Assembly: GCA_017601345.1 (NCBI GenBank)
Contig: JAFNIT010000008.1
Span: 1 to 48,214 of the forward strand
Reading direction: 5' to 3'
Source: Candidatus Brockarchaeota archaeon
GTDB lineage: Archaea; Thermoproteota; EX4484-205; JAAOZP01
Length of the DNA: 48,214 nucleotides
The position numbers and the translations under genes are program-made. The notes beneath the pieces were generated by a model, which worked only from the letters and a program-made list of their open reading frames with translations, was not told where the DNA came from and made no database searches. This document shows, piece after piece, positions 34,749-42,215 of the stretch. Each line of letters starts with the position of its first letter. Within the stretch, counting starts at the first letter, position 1.

Positions 34749-34763
34749 CTCCAAGGGGTTAAA
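34749..34763 (+). other. tRNA-Met intron 1 (D stem)
   Basis: 15 bases interrupting GA|GC of the D stem. Boundaries inferred from pairing; ambiguity of a base or two. Confidence 0.65.
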
Positions 34764-34771
34764 GCGCCAGA

Positions 34772-34788
34772 CCACCATGGGGTCGAAA
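34772..34788 (+). other. tRNA-Met intron 2 (31/32 region)
   Basis: 17 bases between stem CCAGA and loop CTCATAA. Confidence 0.65.
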
Positions 34789-34930
34789 CTCATAATCTGG
34801 AGGCTGCGGGATCGAGACCCGCCCCCGGCATTCTTAAAGAGAAGACTCGCCAGACAACTCGCCCCTATATATTACACTCGAAAGTCTAACAAAATCTTTA
34901 TTAAACCAAGAGTCTTAAGAAGAATTTGCC

Positions 34931-35046
34931 GGGGGCGTCGGCTAGCATGGTCTAGGCTCCGCGGCTTGGGTGAAATCTCTCCGTATAGAGAAGACTCAGA
35001 GATTTCCAAGACCCCGCGCGACCTGGGTTCAAATCCCAGCGCCCCC
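34931..35046 (+). tRNA. tRNA-Pro (anticodon TGG) with a 42-base intron
   Basis: Acceptor GGGGGCG/CGCCCCC, anticodon stem CGCGG/CCGCG, T arm CTGGG-TTCAAAT-CCCAG. Removing 34971-35012 leaves loop CTTGGGC (anticodon TGG) and 74 bases. A bulge-helix-bulge structure is visible: CTTGG pairs with CCAAG, flanked by bulges GTG and ACC, and the intron is closed by AAATCTCT/AGAGATTT. The D arm GGCTAGC is shared with the other tRNA-Pro at 38575. Confidence 0.87.
34971..35012 (+). other. tRNA-Pro(TGG) intron
   Basis: 42 bases at the canonical 37/38 site with a well-formed bulge-helix-bulge; ends may shift by one base. Confidence 0.75.
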
Positions 35047-35047
35047 A

Positions 35048-35470
35048 TCAATGTTTAAAAGATTAAAAAAGAAGGGATTCGAGTATTGTAAATCAGGATG
35101 TTTTTTGAACGCCAATATTCGCGTGAGTTAGAAATCTTCATGTCTTCCGGATAGTCCGAGGAACAAGTATGCGATGATTTTGCTCCAAAAAATCGGGTAT
35201 ATTGCAGGTTTCTACTTCATCGAACGTCAGCTCTTTAGTAAATGTGTAAGCGTAAGATATATCAGGAATCATAAGCACGTTGGGTTTGACGCTCATTGAT
35301 TACATAAAAATATCGAAAAATGTAAAGCATGAATGTAAAGGATGGAATTTGAATCCACGATGCTTAAACTTGTCTCATAATCCTCTCTTCCTCTTTATTC
35401 CGTATTTTGCAAGGGTAGCGTTGTAGAACTCTAAGAAGCCCTTCTGTCTTTCCTTCGAGGTCTCGTGGAC
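35048..35470. other. intergenic, possible debris of an accessory gene
   Basis: About 420 bases without an intact gene. On the minus strand a stretch (about 35150-35290) can be read as PNVLMIPDISYAYTFTKEL followed by FDEVETCNIPDFLEQ and could be gene rubble. At 35341-35360 the minus strand has GTGGATTCAAATTCCAT, resembling a tRNA T arm, but no tRNA surrounds it. Nothing else seen. Confidence 0.35.
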
Positions 35471-36082
35471 TTAGAACGCGAGCTTGTATGCTGCGATAAA
35501 CGCCTCAACCCTCTTCTTGATCTCTTCGAACTTCCTCTCCTCATCAATGTTGTTTCCGTCGAACTCTGATATTAAGCCTGAATCATAATCAATTTTGTCG
35601 ATTTCCAATTTGACCTCGACCCCGTATTCCTCCGATATCCTCCTAGCCACCTCGTCGAACCATAGTAGTCTAAGGAACGCGTGCCAATATGTTTTTTTAA
35701 GATGCTTCTCGAAATTCCTCCTGTTGAGGTAGTCTTTACAGGCTTCTTCCTCCTCCCTGTTGAGGGTCTCCCACACCTTCTCATCCTCTTCCTTGCTGCC
35801 TCTTGCTTTGGCGAACTTAAAACGATAACTCTTAACCAGGCGTACACTTATATCATACCCAGCCTTATCCAACAAGTCTGATTTTAAGCTCACCGTCCCG
35901 TCGCTATGCTCCGTAACGACCCCAACCGGGGCGTGGCTCTCGGTTCGCACCTCCCACCTATACCAGCTGAATGGAGAAGAAGGAACATCTATTTCGAACG
36001 GTTTGAAGGAGCCCCAACGTACCTCGTTCCTCAGCCTCTCATCCAGGTAGTTCTTCAGCCTGTTGAGGAATTCTTGGCTCAT
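35471..36082 (-). CDS. single-domain member of a new repeat-domain family
   Basis: 203 residues, charged, no membrane span, family not recognised. Its C-terminal half (EEEACKDYLNRRNFEKHLKK, then FDEVARRISEEYGVEVKLEI) aligns with both halves of the 453-residue protein encoded upstream, so it is a one-domain version. Third gene of the accessory module, 92 bases after the 453-residue gene. Strong ribosome binding site GGAGGCTAAGGAATG region before the ATG. Confidence 0.7.
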   Translation of the reverse strand: MSQEFLNRLKNYLDERLRNEVRWGSFKPFEIDVPSSPFSWYRWEVRTESHAPVGVVTEHSDGTVSLKSDLLDKAGYDISVRLVKSYRFKFAKARGSKEEDEKVWETLNREEEEACKDYLNRRNFEKHLKKTYWHAFLRLLWFDEVARRISEEYGVEVKLEIDKIDYDSGLISEFDGNNIDEERKFEEIKKRVEAFIAAYKLAF

Positions 36083-36174
36083 TCCTTAGCCTCCTTCTCT
36101 ACCAAGGTATTCTATATACGGGTTCTTATAACTTCCCAACCTTTACGGTGTCTCAGCCCTCCCATTTTAAAACA

Positions 36175-37536
36175 TTAGTTAGAATTTGCATTGCCTTTGC
36201 GTGCCTTCATAGGCTCTATTCCTATGCTTACTAAGAACTCGTTCATCATTTCCTCATTCTTGTTCATCTTCCCTGCTTCAACCATTACGTCGACTATTCT
36301 CATAGCTTCCTCGATAACTTGCTCATCGCTCATCCCCGTTGAGTCAAAGGTGCTCCAAAAATGTGGTTTCTCATCCTCGTGGAACTTTATGCTAAATCCA
36401 GATTTTTCGCTTAGCCTCCTAGCTATCTCATTTGCCCATATGTGCCGCCTCGCTATGTAGCCGAGGGCCTTATCATTAAGATATTTCTCGTACTTGCCCT
36501 CTAGGAAGTCGTGGAAGGCCCTACGTTCCTCTTCTCTTTCAATCTGCCTAATCCTTTCCTTCTCCTCCTCCGTCTTAGCCTTCTCAAGCCTTCGCTTGTA
36601 TTTATAATACCATATTGCGTCGCGGATTCCATCCCAATGGTCCACAGGGCCTGTGCCGGCTCCGATAATTCCGTTAACACGTGCAACAAGGAATATGTTA
36701 TAGGGTTCCCTATCGATGAAAATACTCCATTTCTCCTCATCCTGCGGGTAAGACGGTCTTAGTTCAATCTCCTGGAAATATTCTCCCTTAAACCTCTTGA
36801 AGAGAAGATCCCTCAGCTTCCCGACGATGCCGCGTGCCACATTCTCAGACCCCTCCTTGAAGATTTTCGGCGTAGGTGATGGTTTTATTCCCATGTTCTC
36901 GAGGAACTCGTTCATCGCTCTATCATTTCTATACATTTCCCTCGCCTCCAAAACTGCATCTATCGCTTTCATGACCTTATGCGCCACTTGTTCCTCATCT
37001 ATGTCGTTCAGGTCGAAAATCACGAGGAATACTGCATAAGGGAACGTTGCACTGACTCTGCGATCGACCTCAGGTTTTTCCACTTCAAAACTGACATCGA
37101 ATCCATATTTCCCGCTCATCTCCCTAGCGATTTCCTCCGCCCAGATGTATTTCCTTGCAAGATACGCTACATCCCCATCAAGATGCTTCTTGAACATTCT
37201 TCGTTTGAAATCTTCAAAGATCGCATGCTTTTCCATCCTCAGCTCTTGATCAATTTTCTTCCTCTCTTCGTCCGTCTTGGCCTCGTTGAATTTTTTATCA
37301 TACTTATAGAAATATAGCATATCTTCTATCATGTTTCTCGTGTGATCAAGGTCTATGGCTACCCTGACCTTCTCACCCACGCGCCCGGCGACGATATTAC
37401 GGTCATCGTAGAGGTGGATGATGATGCCCCAGTCCCGCCCCAGTCTAGAATCTACCCTAACCCCGTAGAAATCATCGGAATCCTTGAATTTCTCCGCGAT
37501 AAGGTCTAACAGCCTATTAACCAGATCTTCGCTCAT
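36175..37536 (-). CDS. tandem two-domain member of a new repeat-domain family
   Basis: 453 residues in two homologous halves (about 1-225 and 230-450). Matching blocks: MLYFYKYDKKFNEAKTDEER with IWYYKYKRRLEKAKTEEEK; FKKHLDGDVAYLARKYIWAEE with EKYLNDKALGYIARRHIWAN; and AMNEFLENMGIKPSP with MMNEFLVSIGIEPMK. Each half has an N-terminal beta-rich part, a charged helical middle, and a helical end. Its ATG overlaps the stop of the nuclease-like frame (ATGA at 37533-37536). No known family is recognised. Confidence 0.75.
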   Translation of the reverse strand: MSEDLVNRLLDLIAEKFKDSDDFYGVRVDSRLGRDWGIIIHLYDDRNIVAGRVGEKVRVAIDLDHTRNMIEDMLYFYKYDKKFNEAKTDEERKKIDQELRMEKHAIFEDFKRRMFKKHLDGDVAYLARKYIWAEEIAREMSGKYGFDVSFEVEKPEVDRRVSATFPYAVFLVIFDLNDIDEEQVAHKVMKAIDAVLEAREMYRNDRAMNEFLENMGIKPSPTPKIFKEGSENVARGIVGKLRDLLFKRFKGEYFQEIELRPSYPQDEEKWSIFIDREPYNIFLVARVNGIIGAGTGPVDHWDGIRDAIWYYKYKRRLEKAKTEEEKERIRQIEREEERRAFHDFLEGKYEKYLNDKALGYIARRHIWANEIARRLSEKSGFSIKFHEDEKPHFWSTFDSTGMSDEQVIEEAMRIVDVMVEAGKMNKNEEMMNEFLVSIGIEPMKARKGNANSN

Positions 37537-38510
37537 CCCAGGTCACTCATCTTAACGACTTTTATCTTCGGCGGCATTTTTGACTCTCCAGCGAGCAAAT
37601 CCTCAGGATCATATGAGAAACCTATCGCGATGCCATATGCATCCTATATTTCCCAACATATCTCTTAAGGCCCTCCTCGCCCTCTGCTATCTCACATAGC
37701 TCCTCCGGCGATTTTTCAACCGAGGACTTCAATTCTATTATAGCAATTACTTCACCCTTCTTAAATACCACTTTCCATCTTTATATCTTCCTTAGCTTTT
37801 ATGACACCATCGGGTTTTGATGCTCCTTCCAATTCTTTCCCATATTTAAGTTCCACATCACTCTCCTTAAGCTGTATCCCAATCTTCTGAGAAAGGGCCG
37901 CGAGTATATCCCCTTTATAGTTTATTTCTTTTATCTCCCCTAGAATTACGACACGCTCCCCGATTTCCCCTATAGCCTCACTCATTTTGCCCAATTTTCC
38001 AGAACTCGTTGCCTCGATTATCTCATGAAGGAGATGGGCCAACTCCTCCTCTATGGAGACTATTTTTATCCACTCTATCTTGCTCGCGCCTTCAGGTACC
38101 TTAACCCGAAGCTCGCTACCTCCGGTGTCTTGCCATTATCGAATCCAACGAGGATCCCATAATTGCTTCCAATACCTCTTTCAAGCTCCTTCAATGCATC
38201 GTAACCGAGCAATCTGAACAGTTCCTCCTTCAATCTAATTCGCTCTCGATCCTCGATCGCTATTTCACAAGGGATCTTGCCCATTTGAGCATCGAGCGGC
38301 TTCAAGTTAAAGCTGTACTCCGCAGTGTCCTCCCCGTATCCGATCTCAATTAGGTTCAGTTTTCTCATCCATCCGGATCCATTCAACGGGTTCAGAATGC
38401 TCCCCATACTTGATCCCGACTTTCCCATCCTGGTAAAAGGAGAGCACAAGGATGTTGCCCGTATTTAACCCTCCAAGGGTCTGACAACTATACAACTTAG
38501 ATACCCTCAT
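37533..38510 (-). pseudogene. PD-(D/E)XK-like nuclease gene with several frameshifts
   Basis: Reading across frames from ATG at 38510 gives about 320 residues. Segments in order: MRVSKLYSCQTLGGLNTGN with QDGKVGIKYGEHSEPVEWIR; LIEIGYGEDTAEYSFNLKPL with FRLLGYDALKELERGIGSN; SELRVKVPEGASKIEWIKIV; then ASKPDGVIK; VVFKKGEVIAIIELKSS; GEEGLKRYVGKYR; AIGFSYDPEDLLAGES. PDGVI followed about 20 residues later by IIELKSS fits the D...ExK active site of PD-(D/E)XK nucleases. At least four frame changes. The final TGA overlaps the start of the 453-residue gene. Confidence 0.6.
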
Positions 38511-38574
38511 AATGCACTAAGGATGATAGCATACTAATTACACTATTCGAAATCTGGAAAAATCATTTGAGGAT

Positions 38575-38662
38575 GGGGGTATCCGGATTCGAACCGGAAC
38601 CACGCGGGCCCGAGCCGCGGAGCATACCAAGCTAGCCGGTTTCGCCTTTAGCCCATACCCCC
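38575..38662 (-). tRNA. tRNA-Pro (anticodon CGG) with a D-arm intron
   Basis: Acceptor GGGGGTA/TACCCCC, anticodon stem CGCGG/CCGCG with loop CTCGGGC (anticodon CGG), T loop TTCGAAT. The D arm is 16 bases too long; removing 38633-38648 gives GGCTAGCTTGGTATGCTC, matching the D arm of the other tRNA-Pro, and a 72-base tRNA with discriminator A. Confidence 0.87.
38633..38648 (-). other. tRNA-Pro(CGG) D-arm intron
   Basis: 16 bases; because CTA occurs at both ends, the cut could lie up to three bases either way. Confidence 0.65.
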
Positions 38663-38720
38663 TGAGGCTTGTTTTCGGTCAACGAGTTTAAAAGTGTTTC
38701 GTTAGTGCTGTTCCAGACGA

Positions 38721-38898
38721 ATGGCCATGGTAAACCTAACCTACAATGGTAGGATTGTCGCCGGAGCCAAGTTCCCAATTAAGCATGCACGTCTATGCTC
38801 TCTTTCCCGGATATTCTCCTGAACGCCGTAAGGAGTACCTTAAGTTCCGCAAGGCCCTCATAGAGAAGTATAAGCGAAGGCGAGCAAGCAAGGGGTAA
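38721..38898 (+). pseudogene. small broken reading frame, unknown
   Basis: ATG at 38721 reads MAMVNLTYNGRIVAGAKFPI, then a frame change near 38785 continues as YALFPGYSPERRKEYLKFRK and a basic end (EKYKRRRASKG) to a stop at 38898. Composition looks coding but no family is recognised. Confidence 0.3.
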
Positions 38899-39059
38899 AG
38901 CCCGTTAGGCCCAAGTCACCGCGCTTCAGATAGGAAAAGGCAAATGAAAAATAAGGCCTCTGAAGGCTTAAGATGACAATTTCCTAACAGTCTCCTCGAT
39001 TCCAAGTTCCTCCTGGTGATCCTAACGGTTTACCCTGCGGAGTATGCACTAACGATTGT

Positions 39060-39217
39060 AGAGTCAAGCTGGGGGAGGAAGGTCTTAAGAGGCATGTTGA
39101 GGAGTATAAAGACAAATATGGGATTGCAATCGGTTTCTCCTACGATCCTAAAGATATACTCGCTGGGGAGCTGGTGCGATTAAGATAGAGGTTTATAAGA
39201 TGAGTGGGCTGAAATGA
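39060..39217 (+). pseudogene. C-terminal remnant of a second nuclease-like gene
   Basis: GEEGLKRHVEEYKDKYGIAI and GFSYDPKDILAGE on the plus strand closely match the end of the nuclease-like frame at 37533-38510. A frame change then gives IKIEVYKMSGLK and a stop that overlaps the next ATG (ATGA, 39214-39217), reproducing the gene junction of the first copy. The upstream part is missing. Confidence 0.65.
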
Positions 39218-39598
39218 GCACGAGTTTGGCTGAGAAGCTGAGGGACCTGTTAATCGAGAGGTTTAAGACCAACGCTTTGAGAAAGTCGAATTATTAACTC
39301 CTTCGCTAGGGGATAAGTGGTGGATTGTCGTCTGCATGTATCTCTACGATATCTCCATCATTGCATATAAAGATGAGGAGGGTAGAGGTTAGCATGGGCC
39401 CCCTACACACCGATGATGAAATAGATGATTGCTTGGGTAGAAAGAAATACAAACGCAAGTACAGGGAGCTAAGACTGAGTAAGAAAAGGAGAAAGTCCGC
39501 GAAAAAAGTTTGAAGAAGAGAAGAGGATCATCGAGGACTTCAGGCAGAGGAGGTTTGAGGAGTACTTGAAAGAAAAAAGAAGGAAGATAAGTAGTTAA
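39214..39598 (+). pseudogene. degraded copy of the repeat-domain protein
   Basis: Starts MSTSLAEKLRDLLIERFKTN, shifts to FEKVELLTPSLGDKWWIVVC and YLYDISIIAYKDEEG, then VSMGPLHTDDEIDDCLG with KKYKRKYRE, then EEKRIIEDFRQRRFEEYLKE. In order these match one domain of the 453-residue protein. At least three frames are needed, and the protein ends before the C-terminal helices. Confidence 0.65.
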
Positions 39599-39755
39599 AA
39601 ACAGAATTTTAACAGTTGTGTTTAAGTATTGGGCCTCGGGTTGAACGGAGCCGTTGGTGTTTTAAAACTTTGAAAATTCCCTTCATTGGGATGCTTCTTC
39701 TAAGCTTGGCAGTAAAAGCGGCTTTTACATAGGGAAATGAAAGAGTTATCCTTAG

Positions 39756-39959
39756 GCATTAAGTTAAAATAGTTTACTCAACGAGACAAAGCATTATCAG
39801 AAAATGGAAGAGATGGAGAACAAGGGTTTCAAAGCGTTGAGCGACATCTTTAAAGCAAAAACTCAGTCTCCTACTATGATTTCGGAAACAATCATTGCTG
39901 TTTATTTTTACTGGATACAAAAGCTCGGAAAGAAAGTTTCTTTTACGTTTAAAGGATAG
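39756..39959 (+). pseudogene. duplicated promoter and N terminus of the HTH/ATP-cone gene
   Basis: GCATTAAGTTAAAAT at 39756 recurs at 40004, 248 bases later. After it an ATG at 39804 begins MEEMENKGFKALSDIFKA, parallel to MEKEESKGFKELSEIFKA of the intact gene, then the similarity stops and the frame ends after 51 codons at 39959. A partial tandem duplication. Confidence 0.65.
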
Positions 39960-40052
39960 TTTTAAAAGGAGTTTCACGACGGAGAACAGATGATTAGACT
40001 GAAGCATTAAGTTAAAATACTTTGCCAAACCAAAGTAACTTACTATCAAAAA

Positions 40053-41966
40053 ATGGAGAAGGAAGAAAGCAAAGGATTTAAAGAGTTGAGTGAAATCTTC
40101 AAAGCTCTGGGTTTTCCGGTTAGAGTCGAGATATTGAAGATCCTAGATAGGAATCCGTTAAGGTATAGTGAGTTGATGAAGACAGCGAGGCTCGACAGGT
40201 TTAATGATGCAGGCAAGTTCGCGTATCATTTGAGCAAGCTTATGGAGAATGGTTTGGTTGAATATAGAGCGGAGAGCAAAATTTACGCTATAACTCCTCT
40301 TGGGAAGGATGTTCTAAATCTCGCCATGACTCTCTTCGAATCCTTAAGGAGGAGGGAGAATATTCTTCTCGTTAGGAGGACAGATTCTTCCATCGAGCTT
40401 TTCGACAGAAAGAGAATAGAGGATTGTTTGGTTAGGGAGGCGGGAATGGAACAGGAGACTGCTGAAGCAATATCTTTAGAAATAGAGGAGAGGCTTTACT
40501 CTCTTGGAATTAGATACTTAACAGCGCCCTTGATCAGAGAGTATGTTAACGCGGTTCTCCTTGAGAAAAAGATGGAGAACTATAGGCATAGGCTGACTAG
40601 GCTGGGCATACCGGTGCACGATGTTAGCGAATTGATTTCCTTAAAACATAGCATAGATGGTGTGGTGAAGGATGCTGGAGAGGAAGTCATGAGGCAGTAT
40701 ACGTTTCTCATGAAGTTGCCGAGGGAAATAGGGGACATGCATCTGGGTGGAATAGTGAACATAAACCATTTAGCAAGCTTCATGTTTAAGCCCGAAGAGC
40801 CTGTTCATTCCTCCGCGGGTTTGAGTCTCCTGAAGGTCTACTCCTACCTGCCTGTACTAGAAGCAACCCCATCTTCCGAGTTTGTTGCGAGCAAGCTGGT
40901 GATTGAGCTGAGCAATGCTTCGTCTGATGCTAACAGCATTATACTGGGTGAGGATTTTTTAAAAACGGATAAGAAGCTAATATTCAACATTGTTCTAAGC
41001 CACAGGAAGTGGAACATCATTCTGAAGCGTGCGAATGAAACGCTATTACTAGAGCTCTTTAACTACATGGAGGAGTTTGCTAGAAAAACAGTTTTATCCC
41101 ATCTATCCGTCTCGCTTATCGAGTATGATGCAGAAGTTATTGATAAAGCCTCAGATAAGCTGGTTAAATATTTTAACGCGGGGGGAGCACTCTTCCTATC
41201 TAATTCTCAGAAAGCGGTTCCAATACACCATCTCCTAATGCTTAGAGAGGAGACTGGGGATTATGCTAGGTCTGGCTTACTAGGGTCAATAAGCCTAAAC
41301 CTCCCCTTAATATTTGAGAGAGCCTCTTCTGATAAGGATGTTTTCATCGGAAGCCTAGAGGAGATTATTAAAAAAGGCGTCGAAGCATTTAGACTCCAGA
41401 AAGAAAGCCTGAAAAACCTTATAGATAACAAGAGGATACCCCTATTGTCTGGGACGGTTAACGGCGAAGCGTATCTTATTGTTGAAAAGGGCTTTTATGC
41501 AGTGGAGTTAATAGGTCTTTACGATACCTCTGAGAAAATCAGCGGCTCGCAAAACATTCCCGATATCGTTTCAGAAGCCGAGAAGCTTTTTAAAAAGATT
41601 AGCGAAATGGTTTCTAAGAACTCTGGTAAAACCCACAGGATTATTACGAGCCTAGTAAGCCATGCGGAGGCGGAGAGAAGGTTTAGGAGGGAAGAGATTA
41701 GTGAAGAAAAACGTGTAAACGTAGTTCCTAGGAGCCTACCTTTAGAGGAATGGTTTAAGTTGGAGTCTAGGCTCAAGAGCCTGTCCCAAGACTCTAATGT
41801 TATTCTTCTCCAAAACCTAGAGGAACTCAGGAGCATTAGGAAAAACAATAAGTCAAGTATCGTAATACATAACCCTGCTACGATGTGCGCGTCTTGCGGA
41901 AGAATATACCCGATTGTTGAAGAGAACTGCGTATGCGGATCCAGCTCTAGAAGCTTCAACTTTTAG
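40053..41966 (+). CDS. winged-helix / ATP-cone / NrdD-like protein without catalytic residues, probable regulator
   Basis: 637 residues. Residues 10-95 form a winged helix (FPVRVEILKILDRNPLRYSE, KFAYHLSKLMENGLVEYR). Residues 104-190 form an ATP cone (LLVRRTDSSIELFDRKRIED). Residues 190-600 resemble anaerobic ribonucleotide reductase (GDMHLGGIVNINHL, GSISLNLPLIFERASSD, KRIPLLSG, AVELIGLYD). The C terminus is a zinc ribbon (CASCGRIYP...NCVCGSS). The cysteine normally before GxISINLPR is absent and the glycyl radical motif near the C terminus is missing (ends RSFNF), so reductase activity is unlikely. A nucleotide-sensing transcription factor is the best guess. Confidence 0.75.
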   Translation: MEKEESKGFKELSEIFKALGFPVRVEILKILDRNPLRYSELMKTARLDRFNDAGKFAYHLSKLMENGLVEYRAESKIYAITPLGKDVLNLAMTLFESLRRRENILLVRRTDSSIELFDRKRIEDCLVREAGMEQETAEAISLEIEERLYSLGIRYLTAPLIREYVNAVLLEKKMENYRHRLTRLGIPVHDVSELISLKHSIDGVVKDAGEEVMRQYTFLMKLPREIGDMHLGGIVNINHLASFMFKPEEPVHSSAGLSLLKVYSYLPVLEATPSSEFVASKLVIELSNASSDANSIILGEDFLKTDKKLIFNIVLSHRKWNIILKRANETLLLELFNYMEEFARKTVLSHLSVSLIEYDAEVIDKASDKLVKYFNAGGALFLSNSQKAVPIHHLLMLREETGDYARSGLLGSISLNLPLIFERASSDKDVFIGSLEEIIKKGVEAFRLQKESLKNLIDNKRIPLLSGTVNGEAYLIVEKGFYAVELIGLYDTSEKISGSQNIPDIVSEAEKLFKKISEMVSKNSGKTHRIITSLVSHAEAERRFRREEISEEKRVNVVPRSLPLEEWFKLESRLKSLSQDSNVILLQNLEELRSIRKNNKSSIVIHNPATMCASCGRIYPIVEENCVCGSSSRSFNF

Positions 41967-41976
41967 GTTTGAGAAA

Positions 41977-41986
41977 AATTTAATAG
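41977..41986 (+). promoter_or_regulatory. promoter of 5S rRNA
   Basis: AAATTTAATA lies about 28 bases before the mature 5S start, the usual archaeal TATA spacing. Confidence 0.55.
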
Positions 41987-42004
41987 GGGTAGTTACCCTT
42001 CTCC

Positions 42005-42136
42005 TAAGGGGTTACCGGCCATAGAGGCTGTGGAAACGCCCGCTCTCGTTCCGAACGCGGAAGCTAAGCACAGCCTCGTTTCAAACAGTAGTGTGGTCTT
42101 CGGCCACGCGAGGTTTGAAAGCTGGTAACCCCCTTA
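42005..42136 (+). rRNA. 5S ribosomal RNA
   Basis: The ends TAAGGGGTTACC and GGTAACCCCCTTA pair to form helix I. Inside lies CCGAACGCGGAAGCTAAG, the universal 5S loop signature, and a GTGGTCTTCGGCCAC hairpin. It stands apart from the 23S gene at the window edge, as in other Thermoproteota. Confidence 0.95.
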
Positions 42137-42215
42137 GTGATTTTGGAGATGTTAATTCCTTGTAAAAGTTTTTCTTAAAGGCTTAAATATTCTCTTCGCA
42201 TGGCGCCTTACGTAG

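Larger units (their letters stand above)
34725..34829 (+). tRNA. elongator tRNA-Met (anticodon CAT) with two introns
   Basis: Acceptor GCCGGGG/CCCCGGC is that of archaeal elongator tRNA-Met. Removing about 34749-34763 (15 bases, inside the 3' D stem) and 34772-34788 (17 bases, just before the anticodon loop) restores D stem GCTC/GAGC, anticodon stem CCAGA/TCTGG with loop CTCATAA, and a 73-base tRNA plus A. The T loop reads ATCGAGA instead of the usual TTCRAAT. Neither site is the canonical 37/38 position. Confidence 0.85.

Noticed and set aside
35471-39598. CRISPR array or inverted repeats of an insertion sequence in the island
   Set aside because: No regularly spaced repeats, no transposase and no terminal inverted repeats were found.
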